From: CAZUCE01 sp964619265
GTDB taxonomy: Bacteria > Planctomycetota > UBA1135 > GCA-002686595
Assembly: GCA_964619265.1 (NCBI GenBank)
Contig: CAZUCE010000027.1
Coordinates: forward strand, 1-55,300
Reading direction: 5' to 3'
DNA: 55,300 nt
Positions 1 to 8,584 of this stretch are shown one piece after another (the stretch's first letter is position 1; each line of letters opens with the position of its first letter). The notes beneath the pieces are model-generated. The model was not told the DNA's origin and did not search any database. It was given only the letters and a program-made list of their open reading frames with translations. The position numbers and the translations under genes were made by a program.

Positions 1-143
1 ATACGGTGCCAGAGCAAAATGCACCGCTGAAGCACCGGCGGCTTCGCCGCCGGGCCGCGGCGAAGCCGCGGGTGCTTCAGCGGTGCATTTTGCTCTGGCA
101 CCGTATCACCGGTTAAGGGGTGCATTTTGCTCTGGCACCGTAT
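1..143. repeat. Composite palindromic repeat, copy 1
   Basis: Bases 1-36 and 71-106 are perfect 36-bp inverted arms around a GC-rich centre (37-70), which itself folds as two small hairpins of the GGCGGC-TTC-GCCGCC type. The terminal 25 bp of the right arm (82-106) is repeated again directly at 119-143. The unit begins GGTGCATTTTGCTCTGGCAC and has GGTGC/GCACC ends. Its last T (143) is also part of the stop codon of the minus-strand DUF2891 gene. A second locus is at 10914-11040. The form resembles REP/MITE-like elements; no transposase is nearby. The repeat starts at the window edge, so it may extend further upstream. Confidence 0.9.
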
Positions 144-1186
144 TACCGATCGGGCGCTGCGGTGAACGCTTTCACCGCGAAGGTCGCGAGCCAGTGGTCG
201 CCCGCATAGTGGCCGCTGAACACCTGTTCGCCGCCGAGCTCCCCGTGACGGCGAGCAGCCGCGACCAACACCTCGCGCCGCCCGTCGACATCGGGAAGAT
301 GTGCCGCGCAGCGCGCGAAGCACCAGGCACGTGACAGGTTCAGTCCGGCCAAGTGTGCGAGGCGCCCGTCGGTGACGTCGCTCACCGCAACCGGTTCACC
401 CAGCGACCCCAGACCCTCGGACTCGAGCTCGGGCAGGTATCCGGTCAGCCACTCAGCGAAGGCTTCGCGATCCAAGACCCGCGCGAGCAAGTCGGCGATA
501 TTCAGGCTTGGCGAGAAGAAGTCTTCTCCGCTGGGTTCTACGTGCCACGGTGCGCGCTGAGCCGAGCCATAGGCGCGTTGCACAAAGGCCTCGAGCAGTT
601 CCAACAGACCGCTCCGGCGCCTGGAGCGGGCGTAGTCGATTCCTAGTCCGAGCGCAAACGCCGTGTCGGTGTGCATACCGCTGCGAACGGGGAAGGTGAG
701 CCGCGGCAGATAGGCTGCTAGCCGATCGGCGATCGTGGTCTCCAGGGGCTCAAACCAAGGCAGCCAACGCGCAGCCCGGGGATCGGCATCCGCCAGCTGC
801 GCAATCTCGGCCACCAGCGTCAACAGCCATGCCCACCCGTAGGGTCGCTCGAAACCTCCGGCGCCGGGCGATTCGAAGAATTCGGCTTCGGCGAGCAGAG
901 CTTCCGGTGTGAAGCGCCGGTCAAGAACGTCGCGAATCTGATCAGCCTGGGTTTCGCCCGGAAAGCGGGCCAAGATCCGAACCAGCAGCCAGTGACTGTG
1001 GACCGCCGAATGCCAGTCGAAGCAGCCGTAAAACACCGGATGCCGTTCGCGCGGCGTGACCGAATCGGCGGCCGAGTGAATCAGCCAGGCCGGCTTGTAC
1101 GGGAACTCACGGTCGATGCCCGACAGAGCCAGCTCGGCGAAGGCGCGTGCGCGTTCGGGTGTGAGCGGAGGAAAAATGGAATTCAA
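143..1186 (-). CDS. DUF2891 family protein
   Basis: The 347-residue product matches the DUF2891 family, whose biochemical role is unknown. The recognisable signature is near the N-terminus: a YKPAWLIHS segment followed by RHPVFYGCFDWHSAVHSHW, rich in aromatic residues, His, Asp and Cys. Further His/Trp motifs include YGWAWLLTL, SGMHTDTAFALGL and the C-terminal FSGHYAGDHWLATFA, as in alpha/alpha-barrel-like enzymes. I place the start at TTG 1186. An AGGA lies five bases upstream, overlapping the stop of the preceding Nudix gene; the longer ATG 1297 reading would overlap that gene by about 100 bases. It is the last gene of a tight minus-strand run. Function is not assignable from sequence alone. 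Confidence 0.85.
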   Translation of the reverse strand: MNSIFPPLTPERARAFAELALSGIDREFPYKPAWLIHSAADSVTPRERHPVFYGCFDWHSAVHSHWLLVRILARFPGETQADQIRDVLDRRFTPEALLAEAEFFESPGAGGFERPYGWAWLLTLVAEIAQLADADPRAARWLPWFEPLETTIADRLAAYLPRLTFPVRSGMHTDTAFALGLGIDYARSRRRSGLLELLEAFVQRAYGSAQRAPWHVEPSGEDFFSPSLNIADLLARVLDREAFAEWLTGYLPELESEGLGSLGEPVAVSDVTDGRLAHLAGLNLSRAWCFARCAAHLPDVDGRREVLVAAARRHGELGGEQVFSGHYAGDHWLATFAVKAFTAAPDR

Positions 1187-1191
1187 GGAAG

Positions 1192-1195
1192 TCCT
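1192..1195 (-). promoter_or_regulatory. Shine-Dalgarno AGGA deciding a TTG start
   Basis: On the minus strand AGGA lies five bases before TTG 1186 and overlaps the TAG stop of the upstream Nudix gene. This suggests translational coupling and supports the shorter DUF2891 start. Confidence 0.5.
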
Positions 1196-1787
1196 AGAGC
1201 CGATCAAACTCAGCGTCACGCAATCGGTCCGCGAGCGCGGAGCGATGGTCGGCCAGAACCCCAAGCCGACCCTCCCTGGACTCAAGGGCCATCTCAAACG
1301 CCAGCCAAGCCCATGGGCAAATTCCTGGGGCGAGGCCTTCCGTGAATTCGCCGAGTTCGACGTGCTTCACCTCTGAAATCTCCTCGGGATGTGGATTTGG
1401 TGACTCGCCCTCGGCCAGCCAGCCGAACAGCGCGGCGCAGCTCTCACGCTCGGAGCCGGCGTCCCCGAAGGGTGCGAAGTAGCGGAACGTGCCGACGTCG
1501 AGCAACTCGGTGTCGACCCCCAGCTCTTCTCTCAGGCGTCGCCGGCCGGCCTCAACCACGGATTCGCCCTGGCGCGGGTGACTGGCGACCGTCGCATCCC
1601 ACCAGCCGGGCCACAGGGGCTTCGAAGCCGCGCGCCTGGCGAGCACCACCCGGCCGCTCGCGTCGAAAAGCACCGCCGTGAACGCCCGGTGCAGCTGACC
1701 GGTTCCCCGGTGGGCGTCCGCCAGGGGAGCGAGACCCATCTCACGACCCGCCGCGTCCACCAGCACGACCTCGCGGGTCCCGCGCAC
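1194..1787 (-). CDS. IDI-like Nudix hydrolase (isopentenyl-diphosphate isomerase fold)
   Basis: The 197-residue protein has the layout of type 1 isopentenyl-diphosphate delta-isomerase and the related YfcD-like Nudix group. It has an N-terminal GTGQLHRAF strand with the metal-ligand-type His33, then PGWWDATVASHPRQGE, a Nudix-like helix ending RRRLREELGV (82-91), and SEREsC (112-117), which matches the E-N-E-V-C region of E. coli Idi. His70 and Glu115 align with known metal or catalytic residues. The essential active-site Cys of Idi (Cys67 in E. coli) is replaced by Ala68, so isomerase activity is doubtful. A Nudix pyrophosphatase is the alternative. The start is GTG 1787. The gene lies 8 bases after a small membrane protein gene and 7 bases before the DUF2891 gene. 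Confidence 0.75.
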   Translation of the reverse strand: MRGTREVVLVDAAGREMGLAPLADAHRGTGQLHRAFTAVLFDASGRVVLARRAASKPLWPGWWDATVASHPRQGESVVEAGRRRLREELGVDTELLDVGTFRYFAPFGDAGSERESCAALFGWLAEGESPNPHPEEISEVKHVELGEFTEGLAPGICPWAWLAFEMALESREGRLGVLADHRSALADRLRDAEFDRL

Positions 1788-1795
1788 GGGCCGGG

Positions 1796-2014
1796 TTACA
1801 GGCTTGAGTTGTTGAGCGCCTGGCCAAGCACCACGGACAAAGACAGTCCGATGCCCGCGCCAAACAGCGCTCCGAGGCCCATGAACAGCGGGCCGGGGAG
1901 ACCGAGCCCGCCGGCTAGTCCGCCGAGAGCCGCCAGTCCGAGAAGGGCACCGACCAATCCGGTTCCCAGCATCTTGCCCCAGCCGGGCTGGTAGCGGTTT
2001 TCGACGTTGCTCAT
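1796..2014 (-). CDS. Small Gly/Leu-rich membrane protein
   Basis: The 72-residue product has a short hydrophilic N-terminus (MSNVENRYQPGWGKM) followed by two hydrophobic, Gly/Ala/Leu-rich segments (about 15-36 and 40-63) of the kind that form a helical hairpin in the membrane. No family is recognised. It is the first gene of the minus-strand run with the IDI-like Nudix and DUF2891 genes, with an 8-base gap to the next start, so cotranscription is likely. The Gly-zipper-like pattern could indicate oligomerisation; this is inference only. Confidence 0.6.
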   Translation of the reverse strand: MSNVENRYQPGWGKMLGTGLVGALLGLAALGGLAGGLGLPGPLFMGLGALFGAGIGLSLSVVLGQALNNSSL

Positions 2015-2081
2015 GGGGCGGATCCTACCCCAAAGACCGGCCCCGGAGCATCCGCCCCGGCCGTGGCGTTCTGTCGCAGGG

Positions 2082-3401
2082 TCAGCTGGGAAGCGCCGGC
2101 CGGGTCGGATCGTGGGCCCCGCGCCGATAGAACAGCATCAAAGCCGCGAGGCAGGCCAGCGAGGCCCACATGGGCACCGAGAACAACTCGCGATAATTGA
2201 GCTGGCCGGCCCGGCTAGCCCAATCCGCCACGCGGGTCGCGATCTGGGAGCCGATGATGATGCCGACCCCCACGATCACCAGGTTGAACATGCTCTGGGC
2301 CGAAGCCCGCACATCGGGAGAGGTCTCCTCATCCACGACCAGGAAGGCCACGAAGATGAAACAACCAAAGCACAGACCGTGGAGCGACACCCCCAGCAAG
2401 ACCAGCGGAGTCCGCAGGGCCTCCGGGAACGCCTCGACGTAGGCGAACAGCGCCATCCGAGCTCCGTAGGCCAAAAGCCCCACCGCCAGCAGGGCCTTGC
2501 GCGGCACACGGCCGGCGATGATCGGCAAGACCCCGAGCACGAGCACTTCGGACATCTGTCCGATCGTCATCAAACCACCTCCGCCAACGCCAAAGATCCG
2601 ATTGATGGCGTCTGCGGATTTGCTCTGGAACGAACCGAGGAACCCAGCGGTGTGCACAAAGTGGAACTGGTGGATGCACGAAACGGGAACCGCGAGCAGA
2701 AACAGCTGCAACAGCGGCGACTTACGAACCTCGCCGAGCGCCTCGAAGGTTGCATTGCCCGCTTCTGAGCCCGCCGGTGGCGTGTGCGGCAGGGTCAGGC
2801 AGTACACACCAAGCAGAACGCCAAGTCCGGCGCTCAACCGAAAGGAGTCGGCCATCCCTTCAAATTGCGCCGCCGCGATGACCAGGGGCGTACCCACCGC
2901 CGGGGTGTGACGGAAAAGCAGCCACTGGCCGATCCCGATACCCACCGCGATCCAGCCTATCGTTCCCCACACACGCACCTTCCCGAAGTCCTTATCGCGA
3001 TCGGGCAAGTGGTGAAACGCGATCGAATTGGTGAGGCTCAGGGTCGGCGCAAAAACCAAGGAGTAAACGAGCGAAAAGCCCAGGAACCCCGCGTAGGACT
3101 CGATGCTGGCCAGCTGCCAAACGAGCGCTGCACCAATCAGATGGCTCAGCGCCAGGAACTTCTCCGTAGCGAAGAAGCGATCGGCAATTTGACCAGCCAC
3201 GAAGGGTGCCACGATGGCCCCCACAGCCCCGATCGCGATCACGTGCCCGATCTGAACGTTGGTCAGTCCGCGCGCATGGGTCAGAAAGGGAAACAGCAAA
3301 GGAAGCCAGGCTCCCCAGATTGCGTACTGAAGGAACATCATCAGCGAAAGCTGATTGCGGACCCTGGAAGGAGAAACCGTCGTGGAAGGAGGGAGGCTCA
3401 T
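2082..3401 (-). CDS. MFS transporter, nucleoside:H+ symporter-like
   Basis: The 439-residue polytopic membrane protein has about 12 hydrophobic segments. The opening QLSLMMFLQYAIWGAWLPLL, the loop FVAGQIADRFFATEKFLA and the later KVRVWGTIGWIAVG are typical of the nucleoside:H+ symporter/xanthosine permease group of the major facilitator superfamily. In planctomycetes and related bacteria this group is often found beside sugar-catabolic genes. It probably imports a nucleoside or sugar-like substrate; the exact substrate cannot be read. Its ATG lies 6 bases after the stop of the TIM-barrel isomerase gene upstream, so the two form an operon whose products may import and then isomerise the same compound. 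Confidence 0.85.
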   Translation of the reverse strand: MSLPPSTTVSPSRVRNQLSLMMFLQYAIWGAWLPLLFPFLTHARGLTNVQIGHVIAIGAVGAIVAPFVAGQIADRFFATEKFLALSHLIGAALVWQLASIESYAGFLGFSLVYSLVFAPTLSLTNSIAFHHLPDRDKDFGKVRVWGTIGWIAVGIGIGQWLLFRHTPAVGTPLVIAAAQFEGMADSFRLSAGLGVLLGVYCLTLPHTPPAGSEAGNATFEALGEVRKSPLLQLFLLAVPVSCIHQFHFVHTAGFLGSFQSKSADAINRIFGVGGGGLMTIGQMSEVLVLGVLPIIAGRVPRKALLAVGLLAYGARMALFAYVEAFPEALRTPLVLLGVSLHGLCFGCFIFVAFLVVDEETSPDVRASAQSMFNLVIVGVGIIIGSQIATRVADWASRAGQLNYRELFSVPMWASLACLAALMLFYRRGAHDPTRPALPS

Positions 3402-3407
3402 GGCGGT

Positions 3408-4454
3408 TTACTGGGTTTCGAAGGCGGCATCGAAAGCTATTTCGGAGCGCGGAAAATCCAAGGCTCGCACGAAGCGGGCGGCCTCGATCGCACCTGCTTC
3501 ACGGTCCATCATCGGGTCCTCCCACTCAACGGTGAGCGGGCCGGTGTAGCCAGCGTGATTCAGCGCTCGGATCAACGCCTCGAAGTCCACGCGCCCGCGG
3601 CCCGGCGACCGAAAGTCCCAGGCGCGCCCGGGAACGCCGAACGCGGCGTGCCCGCCGAAGGTCCCGATCTCGGTGGCCTGGTCCGTCCACCACACGTCTT
3701 TCATGTGACAGTTGAACACGCGCTTGCCGAATTCCCTCAGGAAGGCGACGCCGCACACGTATTGGTAAGCCAAGTGACTCGGATCGAAGTTGAATCCGAA
3801 GTTCGGGTGATGGTTGACCGCCGCCAGCGCCCGCCGGCTGGTCGCAATGTCAAACGCAATCTCCGTCGGGTGCACTTCGAGAGCGAAACCCACGCGCTGT
3901 TCGGCAAAGGTGGTGAGGATCGGCGCGAAGCGCTGTCCAAACTCGTCGTAGCCGGCGTCGATCGTGGCATCCGCCACCGGAGGAAACGAATACAACAGGT
4001 GCCAGATCGGCGAACCGCTGAAGCCGTTGACCACGGCTCGTCCGCGGGAAGCCAGGTCCTCCTGAACGACTTGGGGCGCCGCGTCGAACAGCCTGCGCGC
4101 CGCGCGCGCGGTGTCAGCCAGTTCGGCCGCCGCGCGCTGGCGAACACCCTCGGGATCCCCGTCGCCCCACACCGCCTCGGGAAGGATCGACCGGTGACGC
4201 TCGTCGATCGGATCGCAAACCGCCTGCCCAACCAGGTGCGCTGAAATCGCACGGCAGGTCAAGCCGTGATCCCCGAGCAACTCCCACCGGGAGGCCACGT
4301 AGTTCGGATCCTTGAGCGCCCGCTGGACTTCGAAATGATCGCCCCAGCACGCCAGCTCGAGGCCGTCGTACCCAAACTTCTGCGCCTTGGCGCAGAGTTC
4401 TTCGAGGGAAAGGTCGGCCCACTGGCCGGTGAACAGGCAAATGGATCGCGGCAT
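3408..4454 (-). CDS. Sugar phosphate isomerase/epimerase (AP endonuclease 2-type TIM barrel)
   Basis: The 348-residue protein opens with PRSICLFTGQWADLSLEELC, then KFGYDGLELACWGDHF, the usual first strands of xylose-isomerase-like TIM barrels. Candidate metal ligands are the Glu of LEVHPTEIAFD, the Asp/His of NFDPSHLAYQ, the His of NCHMKDVWW, and the C-terminal VEWEDPMMDRE. The family interconverts keto/aldo sugars or epimerises them, often in inositol or plant-sugar breakdown. I chose ATG 4454 over the longer 4571 start because family homology begins there and a GGTAGG-like sequence precedes it. It is the first gene of an operon with the MFS symporter. Confidence 0.85.
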   Translation of the reverse strand: MPRSICLFTGQWADLSLEELCAKAQKFGYDGLELACWGDHFEVQRALKDPNYVASRWELLGDHGLTCRAISAHLVGQAVCDPIDERHRSILPEAVWGDGDPEGVRQRAAAELADTARAARRLFDAAPQVVQEDLASRGRAVVNGFSGSPIWHLLYSFPPVADATIDAGYDEFGQRFAPILTTFAEQRVGFALEVHPTEIAFDIATSRRALAAVNHHPNFGFNFDPSHLAYQYVCGVAFLREFGKRVFNCHMKDVWWTDQATEIGTFGGHAAFGVPGRAWDFRSPGRGRVDFEALIRALNHAGYTGPLTVEWEDPMMDREAGAIEAARFVRALDFPRSEIAFDAAFETQ

Positions 4455-4580
4455 ACCGAAGCCTACCAACGCCTGGCGTCCCAGCAGAGCTACGGATTCT
4501 GAGCTTTGGAAACCGGGGCCCGGACAGGGCTGCGAAGAGTGGGACGACTTCGAAGAAAGAGGCCACCCCAAAGACCGGCG

Positions 4581-5453
4581 CTACTTCACCCGCTCGATCC
4601 AGATCCCAGTCCCCCCCTGCTCGACCAGCATCGGAGTTTCAGCCCTGGCTCGCTCGAGCTGACTCCCAAGGGCCAGACCGGGCAGCCAACGAACGGCGAA
4701 GCGCTCGTTGTATTGGAGGAAGGCTCGCAACAGGTAAATTTCATTCCAAGAACGACCTTCCTCCACCCATTCTTCTGGGTATTCCAGCGGCCAGGTGATG
4801 TCGTGGACGAACACCCAAACGCCGGGCTTCAGCCGGGGCAACGCGTGAAAGAACAGGAACCAAAGGTCAGACCCTGTCTTGATCACATGGCTTGAATCGA
4901 TGAACAGCAAGTCGCTTTCTTCGAGGCGATCGAAGATCTCCAGCGGAACGTCCTGAACCTCTCGTTCCCAGATCGTGCAGTAGCTGTCGTCGCCTTCCCA
5001 CAGAAGGCTCTTCAATCGATCCGGATAGGGTTCGACAAAGTCGAGCTGCGGGCAAGCTTCGCCGGCCTTCCGCCAATCGGTGCAGACGTCCAACATCGCT
5101 GCCGAGGACCATCCGGATCCAACCTCTACGATTCGCTTGGGTCGCACGTCCCGCATGAAGCGATCGGTGTAGAACGCGTCTGCGAACGGGAAGTAGTCGT
5201 TGCGCCAGCCGTAACGACGCTCGTCGGACGGGCCTTCCTGGAAGTAATCGTCCCGATAAGCCGAGGCGAATTTCAAGCCGAGCTGGTACTGCTCCGCCAA
5301 GCGCAGATTTACGCCCGGTAGCTCGAGTCCTCCCGGGTGAAAGATCCGATCCGCGCGCTCGCGAACCGACGCGAGATCGGGAATGGGCGAGTAGAAGTGA
5401 CCCGGGGGCACCCAGATCGGGGCCCCCTCGGGGACCCGCGAGGAGTTGGCCAT
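4581..5453 (-). CDS. Class I SAM-dependent methyltransferase (Methyltransf_24 type)
   Basis: The 290-residue product has the SAM-binding motif I as RIVEVGSGWSSAAML, an acidic segment in LDFVEPYPDRLKSLL, and the post-motif LLFIDSSHVIKTGSDL followed by LKPGVWVFVHDI. This pattern is seen in class I methyltransferases of the type associated with cell-surface or cephalosporin-hydroxylase-like proteins. An N-terminal region of about 90 residues precedes the fold. The start is ATG 5453; the longer upstream reading is low-complexity and lies in the region divergent from the sulfatase-fold gene. The acceptor is unknown. Confidence 0.8.
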   Translation of the reverse strand: MANSSRVPEGAPIWVPPGHFYSPIPDLASVRERADRIFHPGGLELPGVNLRLAEQYQLGLKFASAYRDDYFQEGPSDERRYGWRNDYFPFADAFYTDRFMRDVRPKRIVEVGSGWSSAAMLDVCTDWRKAGEACPQLDFVEPYPDRLKSLLWEGDDSYCTIWEREVQDVPLEIFDRLEESDLLFIDSSHVIKTGSDLWFLFFHALPRLKPGVWVFVHDITWPLEYPEEWVEEGRSWNEIYLLRAFLQYNERFAVRWLPGLALGSQLERARAETPMLVEQGGTGIWIERVK

Positions 5454-5671
5454 GGCAAGCTGGGAAGGTGCGGTGGTGCAAGCGAGCTTCGCAACCCGGT
5501 CGAGAGCCGAGAGTCGAGCTCGCCCCGTGAGAGCGGCTCTCCCTCGGTTCGCTTGCAGACCTTCTCCGGGATTCACTCCCTCCTTGGAACGGTTCTGTCC
5601 AGCTTGTCCAGGAACCGGTGCGCCTCGCACCGCCCCAGGGCCCGATTCGGGGGTAAGATTCAGGACTCCCC

Positions 5672-8146
5672 ATGACATACAGATTCTCCCGTTGGTCTGC
5701 CCCGCTGCTCTGCTCGCTGGCGCTAGCCGCCTGCGGAGATTCGCCCGGGAAAGTGGGCTCATCGATTGCCTCAGGCAGGGCTCCCAACGCCTTGCTCCAT
5801 CGCGAGCCGGACGTGATCTTGGGCACCACGGAACGCCTCGTGCCCGATCCAGAATCCCAGTGGGGATCCGCCACGGTCGGCGCCTGGCATAGGCTCACGA
5901 GTTCCGTTCAGACGGCCGAAGGCAAGCAACCGATGGTCGGTGCCCAGCGAACTCGCGCCGGTGTCCTACTCGTCGGCGGACGTCCACAGGAGCACCAAAT
6001 TGCCTTTTGGATCCATCCTAACTACCGACAAGACGGAATCATCGAAATTGAGGCGTCACTCAACGGAGTGGCCCTCGGTTCGGTTCAGGTCGGTCCAGCC
6101 GCAACCCGCGCTTCGGTTCTTGCTCCAGCTCCTGCCTGGCAAATCGGCAAGAACGTCCTTGAGTTCGAACTGAAGTCCGAACAGGACCCTGAGATATCGG
6201 GCCCGAAGTTCTTGGTCGGCCCGATCGAGGTGGAAGGAGCTCGCAACGTGAGCTACGACCTCGCTGCGGGAGAGGCCCTGCTCCCCCATGGGTGTGGGAT
6301 TGGCTACTCCGTCGAAATCCCCGGAGGGGCACACCTGACTGGGACGGCCCAATTAGAAAGCGGCGCGGGCGGTGACTTGGAATTTGAATGGACAGCCTTC
6401 CATCCAGAGGACGGGAGCCCCGTGGGCGGATCGCGACAGAGCAGCTCGATTCCGGTGGATCCCGGCGAGCCCGCCGTGATCGACCTGGATCTGGCCCCCA
6501 AGGACGACCTGCCCCATCGGGTGACCTTGCGTTGGATCGGCGATGAAGCTTCCGCGCTCCGCCTCACCGATCTACGCGTCGAGCAGGACAGGCCGGTCCC
6601 GTCGCCTTCGGTCCTGATGATTGGGATCGACACCCTGTCCGCCCGCAGCATGTCGGTGTACGGGTATTCGCGAGAGACCACGCCATTCCTCGAAGAGTTG
6701 GCCGAGACATCGGTCGTCTTCGAGAATTGCATGTCTAACGCCACCTGGACTCTACCCAGTTTTCTCAGCGTGATGAGCGGCCTCTACCCGCGCTCGCACC
6801 AGCTGCCCTGGGGCAGTTGGCGCGGGGAAGGCCGGGACGTTCAACTGTGGGAGAAGTTCACCATGGCTCCGAATCGCTGGACGCTAGCCGAGGCCTTTCG
6901 CGGGCGTGGTTACCGAACGGCCGGATTCGTGGACAACACCTGGCTCACCGAAGCGTTCCAGTTTGAACAGGGCTTCGAGGACTACGACTCGTCGGCGTCG
7001 AAAGTTCCCGTCTCCGATCGCCGCGGAGGCATCGAACTAGTTTCGAAGCAGGCCTTGCGGTGGCTGGATCGAAAGCCACCTGGATTCCCTGCGTTCCTCT
7101 TCCTCCACGCCTTCGACCTGCACGGTCCCTATACGGCCAAGTCCAAGTGGATCCGCAAAATGGCCGGTTCTGACTGGAGTCCAGAGCTTCCCAGCACCGT
7201 GCCGGTGGGCGGGATTGAAAATGCCTACGATGTGGTTGGTCAGCACATCACGGTGACCAAAGACTCGCGCAGCCGGATCGACACCATCGACCCCCTCGAG
7301 TTGGTCAACGCCTACGACGGAGGAATCGCTGAGGTCGACGACAAGCTCCGGAAGCTCTTCCAAGAACTCGAGAGACGCGGAGTCCTCGACGACACGATTG
7401 TGGTGATCTTCGCCGATCACGGCGAGACAGGCGCTGAGTCACGACACCTGTTTGGCCACGGTTCGATCGACGAGTCCGTGCTCCATGTGCCGCTTCTCAT
7501 TCGGCTCCCGGGCGGACAACACGGAGGCCGGCGTATCTCCCAGCGCGTCCAACTCGTCGATGTGTACCCCACGCTCCTCGAACTCACTCAAACCAACACC
7601 CGTCCCCGCGAGTACCTGCACGGCCAAAGCCTGGTGCCCGCGATCGAGGGCCGGGAACTCCCGGAGCAGCCGATTTTCTCAGACTTTGGTCTGCTCGAAG
7701 AGCGTGTTCTCTACGCCGATTCTTGGAAGCTGGTCGCCTTCAAGGGCGCCGACGGCGATCTCCCTCCCTTGCTCACGTGGCCGGGTTTGGATTCCACCTG
7801 GATCGCCGAGACCTTTCCCGAATTGGCCGGTGGGGTCCTCACCGAGAAAATCTACGAAGCCATCGTGGATCGGGTCGGGAGAGACGAGCTAAAGCGACTC
7901 GTCCACAGACAGTACGCCAGCTCCTACTTGTTCATGAGCGACCTGAACGCGAGCGAACTCGGCGAGCTACGAATGCCAGCCTCGTCGGAACTAGACCGGA
8001 TCCATGAGATGGTCAGGGCCTTGGGCCATGAGGCCCAGCGAGCCGAACGGTCTCGAGAGCTCGCCGAGGCGCCCGGCGCACTGCCCGAACTGGACGATGC
8101 AGCGCGCCAGGCGCTCCTTGCCGCGGGCTACTTGCAGGACACCTGA
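5672..8146 (+). CDS. Sulfatase-fold lipoprotein (alkaline phosphatase superfamily)
   Basis: The 824-residue protein starts with a lipoprotein signal ending LALAAC (Cys21). Residues about 25-310 look like beta-rich accessory domains. The catalytic domain begins at VLMIGIDTLSAR (Asp320 as metal ligand), has ATWTLPSFLSVMSGLYP at about 357-373, FADHGE with Asp582/His583, and LFGHGS with His596. The nucleophile position that holds Cys or Ser (C/S-x-P-S-R) in formylglycine sulfatases is Thr360, with Phe in place of the Arg. It is therefore more like phosphoglycerol-transferase or phosphodiesterase members of the superfamily than a true sulfatase. It is probably anchored to the outer or cytoplasmic membrane facing outward. 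It is transcribed divergently from the methyltransferase. Confidence 0.85.
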   Translation: MTYRFSRWSAPLLCSLALAACGDSPGKVGSSIASGRAPNALLHREPDVILGTTERLVPDPESQWGSATVGAWHRLTSSVQTAEGKQPMVGAQRTRAGVLLVGGRPQEHQIAFWIHPNYRQDGIIEIEASLNGVALGSVQVGPAATRASVLAPAPAWQIGKNVLEFELKSEQDPEISGPKFLVGPIEVEGARNVSYDLAAGEALLPHGCGIGYSVEIPGGAHLTGTAQLESGAGGDLEFEWTAFHPEDGSPVGGSRQSSSIPVDPGEPAVIDLDLAPKDDLPHRVTLRWIGDEASALRLTDLRVEQDRPVPSPSVLMIGIDTLSARSMSVYGYSRETTPFLEELAETSVVFENCMSNATWTLPSFLSVMSGLYPRSHQLPWGSWRGEGRDVQLWEKFTMAPNRWTLAEAFRGRGYRTAGFVDNTWLTEAFQFEQGFEDYDSSASKVPVSDRRGGIELVSKQALRWLDRKPPGFPAFLFLHAFDLHGPYTAKSKWIRKMAGSDWSPELPSTVPVGGIENAYDVVGQHITVTKDSRSRIDTIDPLELVNAYDGGIAEVDDKLRKLFQELERRGVLDDTIVVIFADHGETGAESRHLFGHGSIDESVLHVPLLIRLPGGQHGGRRISQRVQLVDVYPTLLELTQTNTRPREYLHGQSLVPAIEGRELPEQPIFSDFGLLEERVLYADSWKLVAFKGADGDLPPLLTWPGLDSTWIAETFPELAGGVLTEKIYEAIVDRVGRDELKRLVHRQYASSYLFMSDLNASELGELRMPASSELDRIHEMVRALGHEAQRAERSRELAEAPGALPELDDAARQALLAAGYLQDT

Positions 8147-8170
8147 TCGGCCCTCAGGCGAGCCGAAGGA

Positions 8171-8584
8171 TCAAGATCTTGCTCGCTTCGTCTTGCGAAC
8201 CTTGAGCGTGACCAGCGAGGCCTCGACCTTGGGGTCCAGACGCCCGGCCCGGCGCAACTCGCAGGTCCAGGTTGCAAACAGAAGCACCACGCCGTTGCGC
8301 AGGTACCACTCACGGCAGGCTTCGATGTCGGTGTCATAGGCGATCTCGAAGCCTCTGAAGTCGCCCAGCTCGACAGAGCGGCGCGGGGCTCCGTCGCGTA
8401 AGTGATGCTCGGCGAACTCGAGCAGATCGGTCTCGGAGACCTTGCCACCCTTGCGGTGTGAGCTGAGCTGGAGCGAGCCCTCCCCCGAGGAGGGCACGCA
8501 GGCCACACAGTCGGGGTCCTCGCGGACGTGCCAGCCCGCGGGGGGCACCAGGCTCCAGTCGGGATTCTCGATTCGCTCGCTCAT
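8171..8584 (-). CDS. Hypothetical protein
   Basis: The 137-residue soluble protein (MSERIENPDWSLVPPAGWHV...) resembles small DUF3805-like proteins in its opening SLVPPAGWHV, the ALQ/SLQLSSHRKGG strand, and FRGFEIAYDTD followed by EWYLRNGVVLLFATW. It looks like a compact alpha/beta domain. The function is unknown. I chose ATG 8584; the longer reading from 8674 is low-complexity and unlike the rest. It is convergent with the sulfatase-fold gene (24-base gap) and divergent from tyrS. The 293 bases between it and tyrS show no recognisable leader or riboswitch. Confidence 0.65.
   Translation of the reverse strand: MSERIENPDWSLVPPAGWHVREDPDCVACVPSSGEGSLQLSSHRKGGKVSETDLLEFAEHHLRDGAPRRSVELGDFRGFEIAYDTDIEACREWYLRNGVVLLFATWTCELRRAGRLDPKVEASLVTLKVRKTKRARS

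Noticed and set aside
2784..4244. 486-codon plus-strand open frame
   Set aside because: It is antisense to the MFS symporter and the TIM-barrel isomerase, which carry family motifs; the product is low-complexity and basic.
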